Positions 42,921 through 51,052 of a DNA stretch of 64,000 nt are shown piece after piece. A program made the position numbers and the translations under genes. How positions within the stretch are numbered: position 1 is the stretch's first letter; the number at the start of each line of letters is the position of its first letter. The stretch spans positions 1,674,001-1,738,000 of the forward strand of contig NZ_JAVBIJ010000001.1 of NCBI RefSeq assembly GCF_032193765.1, given 5' to 3'. Source of the DNA: Rhodoferax potami. Its GTDB lineage: Bacteria > Pseudomonadota > Gammaproteobacteria > Burkholderiales > Burkholderiaceae_C. Under the pieces are notes generated by a model, which was not told the DNA's origin, searched no databases, and was given only the letters and a program-made list of their open reading frames with translations.

Positions 42921-43686
42921 GACCTTGCTACCACTACCCGCTTTCACTGACAACTACATCTGGATGTTGCACAACGGGCATGACGCACTGGTGGTAGACC
43001 CGGGGGACGCGCAACCTGTGCTGGAGGCCCTGCAACGCAACTCCCTGACGTTGCGCTGCATTCTAGTCACCCATCACCATGCCGACCATACCGGCGGCGT
43101 GAATGTTTTGCGCGAAGCCACCGGAGCCCGTGTCTACGGGCCGGCGCGTGAAAAAATGCCGGAGCCGATTGAACGCCTGAGTGACGGAGATCAAGTATTC
43201 GCTCTTGGGATAAATTTCACAGTGATGGATGTGCCCGGACACACCAGCGGACATATCGCTTTTTTCGCCAGTCCTTCAGGCGAACCTCCTTTGCTTTTTT
43301 GTGGCGACACCTTGTTCAGCGGAGGTTGCGGCCGCTTGTTCGAAGGAACGCCCGCACAAATGTTGGAGTCTTTAAGTCGCTTGGCAGACTTGCCCCCCGA
43401 GACACGGGTTTGCTGCACCCATGAGTACACTTTGAGTAACTTGCGCTTTGCCCGGGTTGTCGAACCTGGCAACGAAGCGATCGCAGAGTACCAAACCCAT
43501 TGCCAGCAATTGCGCAACGCCGGTCAGCCCACACTCCCGAGCACCATTGCCCGGGAACGGCTAATCAACCCTTTTTTACGCACTCACTTGGACAGCGTCA
43601 TGCACGAAGTCATCAGGCATGACGCCCAAGGAGTCTCCGCAGAGGGCGTTTTTGCCACTCTGCGCCAATGGAAAAACAATTTTTAA
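42919..43686 (+). CDS. gloB: Hydroxyacylglutathione hydrolase (glyoxalase II)
   Basis: Hydrolyses S-lactoylglutathione to lactate and glutathione, the second step of methylglyoxal removal. The 255-aa metallo-beta-lactamase protein has the metal-binding HHHADHTGG motif, DVPGHTSGHIAFF, FCGDTLFSGGCGRLFEGT, and HEYTLSNLRFA, with the C-terminal HAGH domain after about residue 165 (PTLPSTIARERLINPFLRTH). The ATG at 42919 is fixed by the family opening ([20 protein letters not shown]). It ends by overlapping the mltD start (TAATG). There is no visible ribosome site, so the transcript may be leaderless. Confidence 0.95.
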   Translation: MTLLPLPAFTDNYIWMLHNGHDALVVDPGDAQPVLEALQRNSLTLRCILVTHHHADHTGGVNVLREATGARVYGPAREKMPEPIERLSDGDQVFALGINFTVMDVPGHTSGHIAFFASPSGEPPLLFCGDTLFSGGCGRLFEGTPAQMLESLSRLADLPPETRVCCTHEYTLSNLRFARVVEPGNEAIAEYQTHCQQLRNAGQPTLPSTIARERLINPFLRTHLDSVMHEVIRHDAQGVSAEGVFATLRQWKNNF

Positions 43687-45335
43687 TGATCCGTTTTCAC
43701 CTATTTGCAGTGGGTGTCGTCGCCCTCCTATCAGGATGTGCAGGCACACTCAACAGCCCGATGCCACAAGACGGGCTGCACTCACCGGCTCCATCTCCCG
43801 CCGCAAGTAATGCTGCGCAAGCCACTCCTAACGATCCAAACAACCTGATCCTGCGTCCGAGTCGAGAAATTGCACGCCCTGGCGCCCCCATCAAGGCGCC
43901 GCCGGCTGCCAGCACAGCTCGGCCGGGCGAGACGGTTCCACTGACCTCGATAGAGCTCGGAAGAAGCTCCCGGAGCGTGGCTGCCGTTGCCCCTCCTGTA
44001 GACCTGTGGGAGCGTATCCGCCGCGGCTACGGCATGAATGACCTCCAAAGCGAACTGGTACAAGACCGGGAGGTCTGGTACTCCCGTCGCCCTGACTACA
44101 TCTTCCGGATGACAGAGCGCTCCAAAAAATACCTGTTCCACATCGTGGAGGAATTGGAAGTCCGCAACATGCCGACGGAGTTGGCCCTGCTGCCGTTTAT
44201 TGAAAGTGCCTTCAACCCCCAAGCCGTGTCCAGCGCCAAAGCGGCTGGTATGTGGCAATTCATGCCTGCCACCGGCAAATATTTCGAACTGAAGCAAAAC
44301 AGCTTCCGGGATGACCGGCGCGACGTACTCGCCTCCACGCGTGCTGCGCTGGACTACCTGCAAAAGCTCCACCGCATGTTCGGCGACTGGCATTTGGCGC
44401 TCGCCGCCTACAACTGGGGCGAAGGTAGCGTGTCACGGGCGATTGCAAAAAATCAGCGCGCGGGCTTGCCAACGGGTTACCCCGACCTCAACATGCCCAT
44501 GGAAACCCGCTTTTACGTGCCCAAACTCCAAGCGGTCAAGAACATTGTGTCGAACCCGGCGCAATTCAATTCCAAGCTTCCCCTGATTGAAAACCACCCC
44601 TATTTTCAAAGCGTGACAATCCGGCGCGACATCGACGTTGCGCTGGCAGCCAGGCTTGCCGAGGTCAGCGTGGACGATTTCAAAGCCTTGAACCCGTCGC
44701 TGAATCGCCCTGTCATCTTGGCCGCCGGCACCCCGCAAATTCTTTTGCCTTGGGACAATGCAGAGGTTTTCCAATCGAACCTGGAGAGCTACAGCGGGCG
44801 CCTTGCCAGCTGGACAGCCTGGGTGGTCCCCAGCACCATGCGCCCGGCCGAGGTTGCGAAAAAAGTGGGCATGAGCGAGTCCGACCTGCGCAGCATGAAC
44901 AACATCCCGCCCCGAATGGTCGTCAGGGCAGGCTCCACTCTGTTGGTACCGCGCAGTCACCAGATGCCAGACGTGCCCATCAAGGTGGCAGACAACAGCC
45001 AACTGTCTGTCGCCCCCGAGATCGTACTGAAGCGGGTCTCCGTCAAAGCCGGTAAAAACGATACGGTGGCCAGCATTGCCCGCCGCTACAAAACCAATCC
45101 CGCGCAAGTCGCAGAGTGGAACAAGGTATCTGCCAGTGCCCGCTTCAAGCCGGGTCAGTCTGTTATGTTGATGCTGCCGCCACAGGCTAAAAGTACCAAA
45201 GCAGCGCCTACTACCTCGAAGGCGGCAAAGCCCGCTGCGGCAAAGTCAAAAGCAAGCAGCGGCCAAAAGGCCGCCAAGCCCAGCACACCCGCAAAAAAAG
45301 GGGCCACGAAGGCCCCGAGCAAAAAGCAGGGATAA
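43686..45335 (+). CDS. mltD: Membrane-bound lytic murein transglycosylase D (SLT plus LysM)
   Basis: A 549-aa lipoprotein that cuts peptidoglycan glycan strands. The N-terminus MIRFHLFAVGVVALLSGCAG has a lipobox (LSGC). The SLT domain is about residues 115-250 (ALLPFIESAFNPQAVSSAKA, AGMWQFMPATGKYF, LAAYNWGEGSVSRAI), with the catalytic Glu in IES. Two LysM-like repeats follow: one near WVVPSTMRPAEVAKKVGMSE and one near NDTVASIARRYKTNPAQVAE. The end is a Lys/Ala-rich low-complexity tail. An ATG at 43668 would add six residues inside gloB; I use the one at 43686, which overlaps the gloB stop. Confidence 0.92.
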   Translation: MIRFHLFAVGVVALLSGCAGTLNSPMPQDGLHSPAPSPAASNAAQATPNDPNNLILRPSREIARPGAPIKAPPAASTARPGETVPLTSIELGRSSRSVAAVAPPVDLWERIRRGYGMNDLQSELVQDREVWYSRRPDYIFRMTERSKKYLFHIVEELEVRNMPTELALLPFIESAFNPQAVSSAKAAGMWQFMPATGKYFELKQNSFRDDRRDVLASTRAALDYLQKLHRMFGDWHLALAAYNWGEGSVSRAIAKNQRAGLPTGYPDLNMPMETRFYVPKLQAVKNIVSNPAQFNSKLPLIENHPYFQSVTIRRDIDVALAARLAEVSVDDFKALNPSLNRPVILAAGTPQILLPWDNAEVFQSNLESYSGRLASWTAWVVPSTMRPAEVAKKVGMSESDLRSMNNIPPRMVVRAGSTLLVPRSHQMPDVPIKVADNSQLSVAPEIVLKRVSVKAGKNDTVASIARRYKTNPAQVAEWNKVSASARFKPGQSVMLMLPPQAKSTKAAPTTSKAAKPAAAKSKASSGQKAAKPSTPAKKGATKAPSKKQG

Positions 45336-45339
45336 GCGC

Positions 45340-45753
45340 TTAGCGGTAGCCGACCAACAAGATACCGACGTTCACTGCCAAGGCGGCAAACCACACCGCT
45401 GAGCGCAAGTTGCCCATGCCTGCGACATACATCATGATGTAGAGCAAGCGCAGGACAATGAACAGAAATGCCAGCACGTCCAACCGGGCTTGCGGGGCGC
45501 CGAGTTGGTGGGCAATGATGACCGCGCCAATAAAAAAGGGCAGCGCTTCGAAACTGTTAGCCTGGGCACCGTTGGCACGGGCCCGCCAATCGGTCTGGCG
45601 CGCCAACCACTCGCGGGGATTCACGTTGTCGTAGCCGCCTTTGCTGCGGGCTACTCCGATCCGGCCGGACTTGGCAATTCCGGCACATACGATGGGCAAA
45701 AGCGCCGCAATCAGAACACACCAATAAGCGACGGTGAAGTGGGCGAATTGCAT
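45340..45753 (-). CDS. MAPEG-family membrane protein
   Basis: A 137-aa inner-membrane protein with four hydrophobic segments and the MAPEG signature ANSFEALPFFIGAVIIAHQL, plus RLLYIMMYVAGMGNLRSAVW at the C-terminal side. Family members in eukaryotes are glutathione-linked enzymes; bacterial ones are mostly uncharacterised. The ATG at 45753 (MQFAHFTVAYWCVLIAALLP) is chosen over the TTG at 45771. It is convergent with mltD (4 bases apart). It follows recR on the same strand. Confidence 0.85.
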   Translation of the reverse strand: MQFAHFTVAYWCVLIAALLPIVCAGIAKSGRIGVARSKGGYDNVNPREWLARQTDWRARANGAQANSFEALPFFIGAVIIAHQLGAPQARLDVLAFLFIVLRLLYIMMYVAGMGNLRSAVWFAALAVNVGILLVGYR

Positions 45754-45788
45754 GAACAAACTGTCTTTCAAATGAATTTAAAAATGCG

Positions 45789-46379
45789 CTAGCGTCGGTC
45801 TACCAGCGCGTGGGCGATGGTGCCCAGGTCCACATATTCCAGCTCACTGCCCACCGGTACACCGCGTGCCAGCCGGGTCGGGCGCAAGCCGCGAGCCTTG
45901 AGTCCTTCGGCGATCACATAGGCGGTGGCCTCCCCCTCTGCGGTGAAGTTGGTCGCCAGGATCACCTCTTGTACCAAGCCATCGCAAGCACGGTCAAAAA
46001 GCTTTTTAAAACCTAAGTCGTTGGGTCCAACGCCATCCAGGGGGCTGAGCTTGCCCATCAACACAAAGTAGAGGCCTTTGTAGGCGCCGGTGCGCTCCAT
46101 CGCACTCTGGTCCGCAGGCGTTTCCACCACACAGAGCTGCGTGCGGTCGCGGCGATCGTCGAGACAGGTGGCGCATACAGCATCTTGCGTGAAGGTATGG
46201 CACCGCTCGCAGTGGTGCACCGCGTCCGCCGCCTCTTTCAAAGCCCTGGAGAGAAACTGCGCGGCAGGCCGGTCGTGCTGCAACAGGTGGAAAGCCATGC
46301 GCTGCGCTGACTTCACGCCCACGCCCGGCAAGCCGCGCAGGGCCTGGATCAAGGTGTCAAGGGCGTTCAGGTCAGACAT
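45789..46379 (-). CDS. recR: Recombination protein RecR
   Basis: RecF-pathway mediator that loads RecA at gaps with RecO. The 196-aa protein has an N-terminal helix-hairpin-helix ([20 protein letters not shown]), a C4 zinc finger ([16 protein letters not shown]), a Toprim domain ([40 protein letters not shown]) and a C-terminal Walker-B-like segment ([16 protein letters not shown]). It is in the standard dnaX-ybaB-recR order, with ybaB 18 bases upstream. Confidence 0.97.
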   Translation of the reverse strand: MSDLNALDTLIQALRGLPGVGVKSAQRMAFHLLQHDRPAAQFLSRALKEAADAVHHCERCHTFTQDAVCATCLDDRRDRTQLCVVETPADQSAMERTGAYKGLYFVLMGKLSPLDGVGPNDLGFKKLFDRACDGLVQEVILATNFTAEGEATAYVIAEGLKARGLRPTRLARGVPVGSELEYVDLGTIAHALVDRR

Positions 46380-46397
46380 GCGGTGCGGCGCCGATGA

Positions 46398-46730
46398 TTA
46401 GAACGGGAACTTCATACCGCCGGGCAAACCGGGCATGCTGGCTGTGATCTTGCCCATTTTTTCAGCAGACGTTTCTTCCGCCTTGCGCACTGCGGCATTG
46501 AAGGCGGCAGCCACCAAATCTTCGAGCATGTCTTTGTCGTCCGCCAGCAGGCTAGGGTCAATCGCAATGCGCTTCACGTCATGCTTGCACGTCATGGTGA
46601 CTTTGACCAGCCCAGCGCCGGACTCGCCGGTCACTTCGATATTGCCCAACTCGTCCTGGGCCTTTTTCATGTTGTCTTGCATGGTCTGGGCTTGTTTCAT
46701 CAGGCCTGCGAGTTGTCCTTTGTTGAACAT
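46398..46730 (-). CDS. ybaB: Nucleoid-associated protein, YbaB/EbfC family
   Basis: A 110-aa dimeric DNA-binding protein found between dnaX and recR in most proteobacteria. It has the N-terminal Gln/Lys helix ([20 protein letters not shown]) and the family segment [20 protein letters not shown], with a C-terminal Gly-Pro tail ([13 protein letters not shown]). It is cotranscribed with dnaX (42 bases apart) and recR. Confidence 0.95.
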   Translation of the reverse strand: MFNKGQLAGLMKQAQTMQDNMKKAQDELGNIEVTGESGAGLVKVTMTCKHDVKRIAIDPSLLADDKDMLEDLVAAAFNAAVRKAEETSAEKMGKITASMPGLPGGMKFPF

Positions 46731-46772
46731 GGTTTTCCTTAAAAAGAGTTGGATTGAAAATGGGGAGGCCGC

Positions 46773-48878
46773 TTACAGCGGCTTGATAGAGCCGGGCACA
46801 ATCTTGGCGCCGAAGTCGCGCATCATGGCCTGTACAAATGGTTCCTGCAGGATTATCTGCTCCGCGGCGTGTTGCTTTTCCGCCGTGGCCGCCGCGTTGC
46901 GCCGCGCAGGGCTATCCACCACCCGGCCGACCTCGATGGCAAGTTGCACCGGATAGCCAGCGGTGTGCAAGGCCTGCGTCAAACGCTCCCGGGTGCTGGC
47001 CTGGTTCAAAGACTCCCGCTCGAGCCGGAGGTGCCACTGGTCGGTGTCACGCGCTATCAGTTGCGACTGCAAAGCCAGGACCCGCACCATCGCGGTGATC
47101 GCCTCCGTCGCAATCAAGTGCTGCACCGTTTGATGCCAGAAATCACCTTCTTCGGTCGGCTCAAAGCCGACCGCAGCCGGGGGCTCATCCAGCGAGCTTT
47201 CCTGAATTTCCTGCACGGGTATCGCTACAATTTTTGTAGCTACTGGCGCGCTATTCAACGGGGCTAGAGGCGCATTTTGGTCATAATCTTCGTCAACATC
47301 ATCGACCCACGGCGCCTCATAGGCATCGTCCTCTGCGGGGTCTATGTCCACGATGTCTTCGTTGTCCGAGGAATCGATCGTCGCAGATACGGGACTGCTG
47401 TCACGCACCGCGAGCACCTGCCCCGGGGGAATCACTGAAGGCGTTGCTGCAAAAGCTGTAGAGGCTGGAGCCGCCCCCGCAGGCGCCAATACAGGCGAAT
47501 GAGCCGGTACCGGCGCATCCTCCCAAGGCTGGACAACCACCTTGCTTGGAGGCGGAGTTGCAGATCGGCCAGGCGGCAACTCAGCAGCCGGGGACGCTGC
47601 AGGCGTCTGCAGTTGTGGAGCAGGTACCACACGAACGGGGATGGCAGGCGCCACAGCAGCGGGCACCGGTGCTGCCGAGGCTACAGGTACCGAAGAAACT
47701 ACGGGTGCCACTACAGCTGCGGCTGCAGGCACTGGCACTGCCGGGCGTTCAGGAATCGCTAGAGTTTTTTTTTCAGCCGCGGGCTTGAAGGCCAACAAAC
47801 GGAGCAAGACCATCGTCAACGCTGCGTATTCATCAGGAGCCAAACCCAGATCCGCACGGCCATGCAGGCACATGCTGTAGAGCAACTGGGTCTCGTCTGC
47901 CGGCATCGCCTGGGCCAGGCGGGCAGTTTCGGCAGCCTCCGGATCGCTGTCGTCCAAGCCGGAATGCCCGGTGGCTTGTGCCACCGCCATCCGCTGCAGC
48001 ACCGAGGACATTTCCTCCAGGGTAGAGGCCGCACTCAATCCATTCATCCGCAGGGTTTCGCAGGTGTCGACCACCGTTTTCCCGTCACCGGCCGCTAGCG
48101 CCTCAATCAGGCGGAACACGTAAGAGCGGTCCACGCTGCCCAACATCTGGCGCACCGCAGCCTCTTGCAACTGCCCGGAGCCAAATGCAATCGCCTGGTC
48201 GGTGAGACTCAGGGCATCACGCATGGAGCCGCGCGCCGCACGGGCCAACAGGCGCAGGGCCTGGGTTTCGGAGTGCACTTGCTCGACATCCAGCACTTTG
48301 GTCAAGTGCTCGCGGATGGTTTCCGGCGCCATGGGGCGCAGGTTGAACTGCAGACAGCGCGACAACACGGTCACCGGCACTTTTTGCGGGTCGGTGGTGG
48401 CCAACACGAACTTGAGGTACTCGGGCGGCTCTTCGAGCGTCTTCAACATCGCGTTGAACGCGGTGTTGGTGAGCATGTGCACCTCGTCGATCATGAAAAC
48501 CTTGAAGCGCCCTTGCACCGGTTTGTAAACCGCTTGCTCCAGCAAGGCCTGCACTTCATCGACGCCACGATTGGACGCCGCGTCGAGCTCGGTGTAATCG
48601 ACAAAACGGCCGCTATCGATGTCGGTACATGCTTGGCACACGCCACACGGGGTCGCCGTGATACCGCCCTGCCCGTCAGCACCTTGGCAATTCAAGGATT
48701 TGGCCAGAATGCGGGAAACGGTGGTTTTGCCGACACCACGCGTGCCGGTAAACAGATACGCGTGATGCAGACGCTGCGTCGTCAGTGCGTTGGTCAAGGC
48801 CTGCACCACGTGGTCCTGCCCTACCATTTCTGTGAAATTGCGGGGGCGGTACTTGCGGGCGAGCACGAGATAAGACAT
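46773..48878 (-). CDS. dnaX: DNA polymerase III tau subunit (gamma possible)
   Basis: Clamp-loader ATPase. The 701-aa protein has Walker A (GTRGVGKTTVSR), a zinc-binding cysteine set (LNC...TPCGVCQAC), Walker B (VFMIDEVHML), SRC-like arginine finger (LSRCLQFNLRPM) and clamp-loader domain III to about residue 365. A long Ala/Pro-rich linker (about 372-560, with an acidic tract) leads to the tau-specific domains V (DnaX_C). A run of nine A at codons 369-372 marks the tau/gamma boundary. A dispersed repeat encodes part of the linker (VAIPVQEI... region). ybaB and recR follow. The start at 48878 is convincing by the MSYLVLARKYRPRNFTEMVG opening. Confidence 0.96.
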   Translation of the reverse strand: MSYLVLARKYRPRNFTEMVGQDHVVQALTNALTTQRLHHAYLFTGTRGVGKTTVSRILAKSLNCQGADGQGGITATPCGVCQACTDIDSGRFVDYTELDAASNRGVDEVQALLEQAVYKPVQGRFKVFMIDEVHMLTNTAFNAMLKTLEEPPEYLKFVLATTDPQKVPVTVLSRCLQFNLRPMAPETIREHLTKVLDVEQVHSETQALRLLARAARGSMRDALSLTDQAIAFGSGQLQEAAVRQMLGSVDRSYVFRLIEALAAGDGKTVVDTCETLRMNGLSAASTLEEMSSVLQRMAVAQATGHSGLDDSDPEAAETARLAQAMPADETQLLYSMCLHGRADLGLAPDEYAALTMVLLRLLAFKPAAEKKTLAIPERPAVPVPAAAAVVAPVVSSVPVASAAPVPAAVAPAIPVRVVPAPQLQTPAASPAAELPPGRSATPPPSKVVVQPWEDAPVPAHSPVLAPAGAAPASTAFAATPSVIPPGQVLAVRDSSPVSATIDSSDNEDIVDIDPAEDDAYEAPWVDDVDEDYDQNAPLAPLNSAPVATKIVAIPVQEIQESSLDEPPAAVGFEPTEEGDFWHQTVQHLIATEAITAMVRVLALQSQLIARDTDQWHLRLERESLNQASTRERLTQALHTAGYPVQLAIEVGRVVDSPARRNAAATAEKQHAAEQIILQEPFVQAMMRDFGAKIVPGSIKPL
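47224..47278 (+). repeat. Dispersed 55-bp repeat, copy inside dnaX linker
   Basis: GCTACAATTTTTGTAGC is a perfect left-arm palindrome; the remainder is TACTGGCGCGC through GGGGCTAGAGGCGCATTTT. It encodes APLAPLNSAPVATKIVAI in the Ala/Pro-rich linker of dnaX on the other strand. It is the best-conserved copy together with that at 50998. Confidence 0.75.
47765..47773 (-). promoter_or_regulatory. Run of nine A (slippery site) at the dnaX tau/gamma boundary
   Basis: On the minus strand dnaX reads GAA AAA AAA ACT at codons 369-372, containing A-AAA-AAA in frame. One extra A gives AAC TCT AGC GAT TCC TGA, a stop after five new residues; one missing A gives CTC TAG. Either would yield a gamma-like protein of about 372-376 aa. 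A stem GTGCCA/TGGCAC lies about 26 bases downstream (47705-47738). Confidence 0.7.
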
Positions 48879-48905
48879 GAGGGGATTCTAAGGTCTCGGC
48901 AGGGT

Positions 48906-48911
48906 TACAAT
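48906..48911 (+). promoter_or_regulatory. Putative -10 box for SRP RNA
   Basis: TACAAT begins 12 bases before the inferred 5' end of the SRP RNA at 48918, the right distance for its promoter. No clear -35 was found. It lies between the divergent dnaX start and the RNA. Confidence 0.5.
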
Positions 48912-48917
48912 AGTCGC

Positions 48918-49012
48918 TGACGGGCCTTCCCGCATGGTGAAGCGGCCAACCGGGTCAGGTGGGGAACCAAGCAGCCCTAACTGTGGAGCCAGTGCCGGGG
49001 TCAGGCTCGTCA
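48918..49012 (+). ncRNA. ffs: Signal recognition particle RNA, small bacterial (4.5S) type
   Basis: The apical segment GGGTCAGGTGGGGAACCAAG then CAGCCC matches the conserved 4.5S helix-8 core (compare GGTCAGGTCCGGAAGGAAGC in E. coli). The ends pair: TGACG (48918-48922) with CGTCA (49008-49012), and GGCC with GGCT nearby. About 95 nt. It pairs with Ffh for membrane targeting of proteins. The exact ends are estimated from pairing. An ORF on this strand begins inside it; I place the real start of the next gene at 49048. Confidence 0.85.
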
Positions 49013-49047
49013 ACTACCCTTTCTTAAACTCAGTCGGCCACGCCACC

Positions 49048-50970
49048 ATGGTTTTGGGTTTCCTGCGATGGGCCCTTGCCCTTTGTGTTGTACTGAGCGG
49101 GTCTGCAGGTGCCCAACCTGCCGGCGTTTCTGCCACGCTCCCCGTTATTCCCCTCACTGCCGACAGCCCGACCTCCGTGGACATCGGCGCGAATGTGGCC
49201 TATCTGCTGGATGACAGCCGCCAGCTCCAACTCGATCAAGCCATGGCGGAGGGCCAGCCTTGGATGCCGGTGGCCCGCACCATCCCGAACTTCGGCTTTA
49301 CCAACCATGCGTACTGGTTCCGCTTGGTACTGGACAACCAGACGGCCAAGCCCATGGCACGCGTTCTGGAACTACCGCGCCCCTTCTTGGATGACGTGCG
49401 GTTGTTTCACCTGTCGGAGGGCCGCATGGTCAACCGCTATGCGCTGGGCGATGAGCAGCCTTATGTGCAACGGGCGGTCCAGCACCAAAACTTTGTGATG
49501 CCGCTGAACTTGGAGCCCGGGCGCAACCTCTTGGTGCTGCGGATCGCATCGAGTGGCACGGTAGAAGCCCCACTGCGCCTGTGGCAGCCGGCGGCATTCT
49601 ATGAAGCATCTGCCCTCGGGCACCTGATGTCAGGCGCCGTGTTCGGCATGTTGGTGGTGATGATTGTTTACAACTTGTTTGTGTATCTCTCCACCCGCGA
49701 CCGGAGCTACCTGCACTACATCTTCTTTGTCGCCAGCTACCTCATGTTTTGGGGAACGCTCAATGGCTATGCATTTGCCTATGTGTGGCCCGAAGCGATT
49801 CGCTGGAACAGTGTGGCAGTTCCGGTGGCCATTGCGAGCGCTTGCTTGTCGGCCAGCCTGTTTGCCGCGAGCTTTTTGAAGCTGGAGCGCTTTTCGCCGA
49901 CCACCCACCGGCTGGTGATGGGCATGGCTTGGATCAGCGTGGGCCTGATATTGAGCGCGTTTGTGCTGCCCTACAGCTGGGTGATCCGGGTCACGTCGGG
50001 TTTCATCTTGGTGGTGTCCGTTGCCGCACTCTCGATCGGCTATTGGCGTTGGTGGCTGGGCGCGCGGTTCGCCCGCTTTTATTGCCTGTCGTGGACCGCA
50101 CTTTTTGTGGGGGTCAGCGTGCTGACCATCAGTAAATTCGGCTGGCTGCCGAGCAACTTTCTCGTCGACAACGCCTCGCAAATCGGTATCTTGATGCTGG
50201 TGGTGCTGCTGTCGCTCACCTTGGCCGACCGGATCAACACCGACCGCGGCCTGCGGATTGATGCTCAAAGCGCGGCGCTCGCGCACGCCAAAAAAGCCCG
50301 CGCCTCGCAGCAGGCCTTGCTCGACGCCACCGCCGACGCGAACCGTGCACTGGAAGAGCGGGTGCGCGAGCGCACCACCGAGCTGAACCTGACCCTCGAT
50401 CAGCTGCGCCTGGCCAACGAGCAATTGCAGCGCCTCTCCATGACAGACAGCCTGACCCAGGTCGGCAACCGGGCGTTTTTCGACCAGTCTCTGGTCACCG
50501 AGCACAAGCGCGCCAGCCGCTTGAAGCAACCACTGGCCCTGGTACTGCTGGACATTGACCACTTCAAAGCCATCAACGACACCTATGGCCACCCCGCGGG
50601 CGATGCCTGTTTACAGGCGCTGGCGCAGCTCATGCGGCAACAAGTGCAGCGCGCCGGCGATTTGCTGGCCCGCTACGGCGGCGAGGAATTTGTGGTGCTA
50701 CTGATCAACAGCACCCTGGGCGACGCGCTGGAGCTGGCCGAAGAATTCAGGTCCGATATAGCAGCGTTGGAAGTGCCATTTGAAGGCCGCACCCTGCGCT
50801 TTACCGCCAGCTTCGGCGTCGCCAGTGCGGTCCCCGACATGCTGTTCACGCCCTCGCAATTCGTGGGCGATGCGGACCGCGCGCTCTACGAGGCCAAGCA
50901 CAGCGGCCGCAACTGTGTGCGGGCCGCATCTCCCCGGCTGCGCAAGACCGAGGCCACTGACTCGGTCTGA
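49048..50970 (+). CDS. Diguanylate cyclase with 7TMR-DISM sensor
   Basis: A 640-aa protein that makes cyclic-di-GMP. Starting at 49048 (MVLGFLRWALALCVVLSGSA) gives a signal peptide. The extracytoplasmic 7TMR-DISMED2-like domain is about residues 40-185 (YWFRLVLDNQTAKPMARVLE). Seven membrane helices follow (about 195-395), then a coiled coil and a GGDEF domain with the active motif GGEEF (residues 544-548) and the I-site RAGD (535-538) five residues ahead. So the enzyme should be active and product-inhibited. The gene is right after SRP RNA and ends before a dispersed repeat. Confidence 0.93.
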   Translation: MVLGFLRWALALCVVLSGSAGAQPAGVSATLPVIPLTADSPTSVDIGANVAYLLDDSRQLQLDQAMAEGQPWMPVARTIPNFGFTNHAYWFRLVLDNQTAKPMARVLELPRPFLDDVRLFHLSEGRMVNRYALGDEQPYVQRAVQHQNFVMPLNLEPGRNLLVLRIASSGTVEAPLRLWQPAAFYEASALGHLMSGAVFGMLVVMIVYNLFVYLSTRDRSYLHYIFFVASYLMFWGTLNGYAFAYVWPEAIRWNSVAVPVAIASACLSASLFAASFLKLERFSPTTHRLVMGMAWISVGLILSAFVLPYSWVIRVTSGFILVVSVAALSIGYWRWWLGARFARFYCLSWTALFVGVSVLTISKFGWLPSNFLVDNASQIGILMLVVLLSLTLADRINTDRGLRIDAQSAALAHAKKARASQQALLDATADANRALEERVRERTTELNLTLDQLRLANEQLQRLSMTDSLTQVGNRAFFDQSLVTEHKRASRLKQPLALVLLDIDHFKAINDTYGHPAGDACLQALAQLMRQQVQRAGDLLARYGGEEFVVLLINSTLGDALELAEEFRSDIAALEVPFEGRTLRFTASFGVASAVPDMLFTPSQFVGDADRALYEAKHSGRNCVRAASPRLRKTEATDSV

Positions 50971-50997
50971 GCCCCGGCCACAGACACGGCCCTAATT

Positions 50998-51052
50998 GCT
51001 ATTAAATCAGGAGCTACTAGCGCAGGTAAATCCTGCGCCAACGGCACTTTTT
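50998..51052 (+). repeat. Dispersed 55-bp repeat, copy between diguanylate cyclase and HI0933-type genes
   Basis: GCTATTAAATCAGGAGC, then TACTAGCGCAGGTAAATCCT, then GCGCCAACGGCACTTTTT. The central arms (GCGCAGG...CCTGCGC) form a hairpin followed by T, so this copy may also act as the terminator for the diguanylate cyclase gene. Confidence 0.75.

Noticed and set aside
48934..49047. Upstream extension of the diguanylate cyclase frame
   Set aside because: It runs through the SRP RNA and lacks a signal peptide; the ATG at 49048 opens a proper one.
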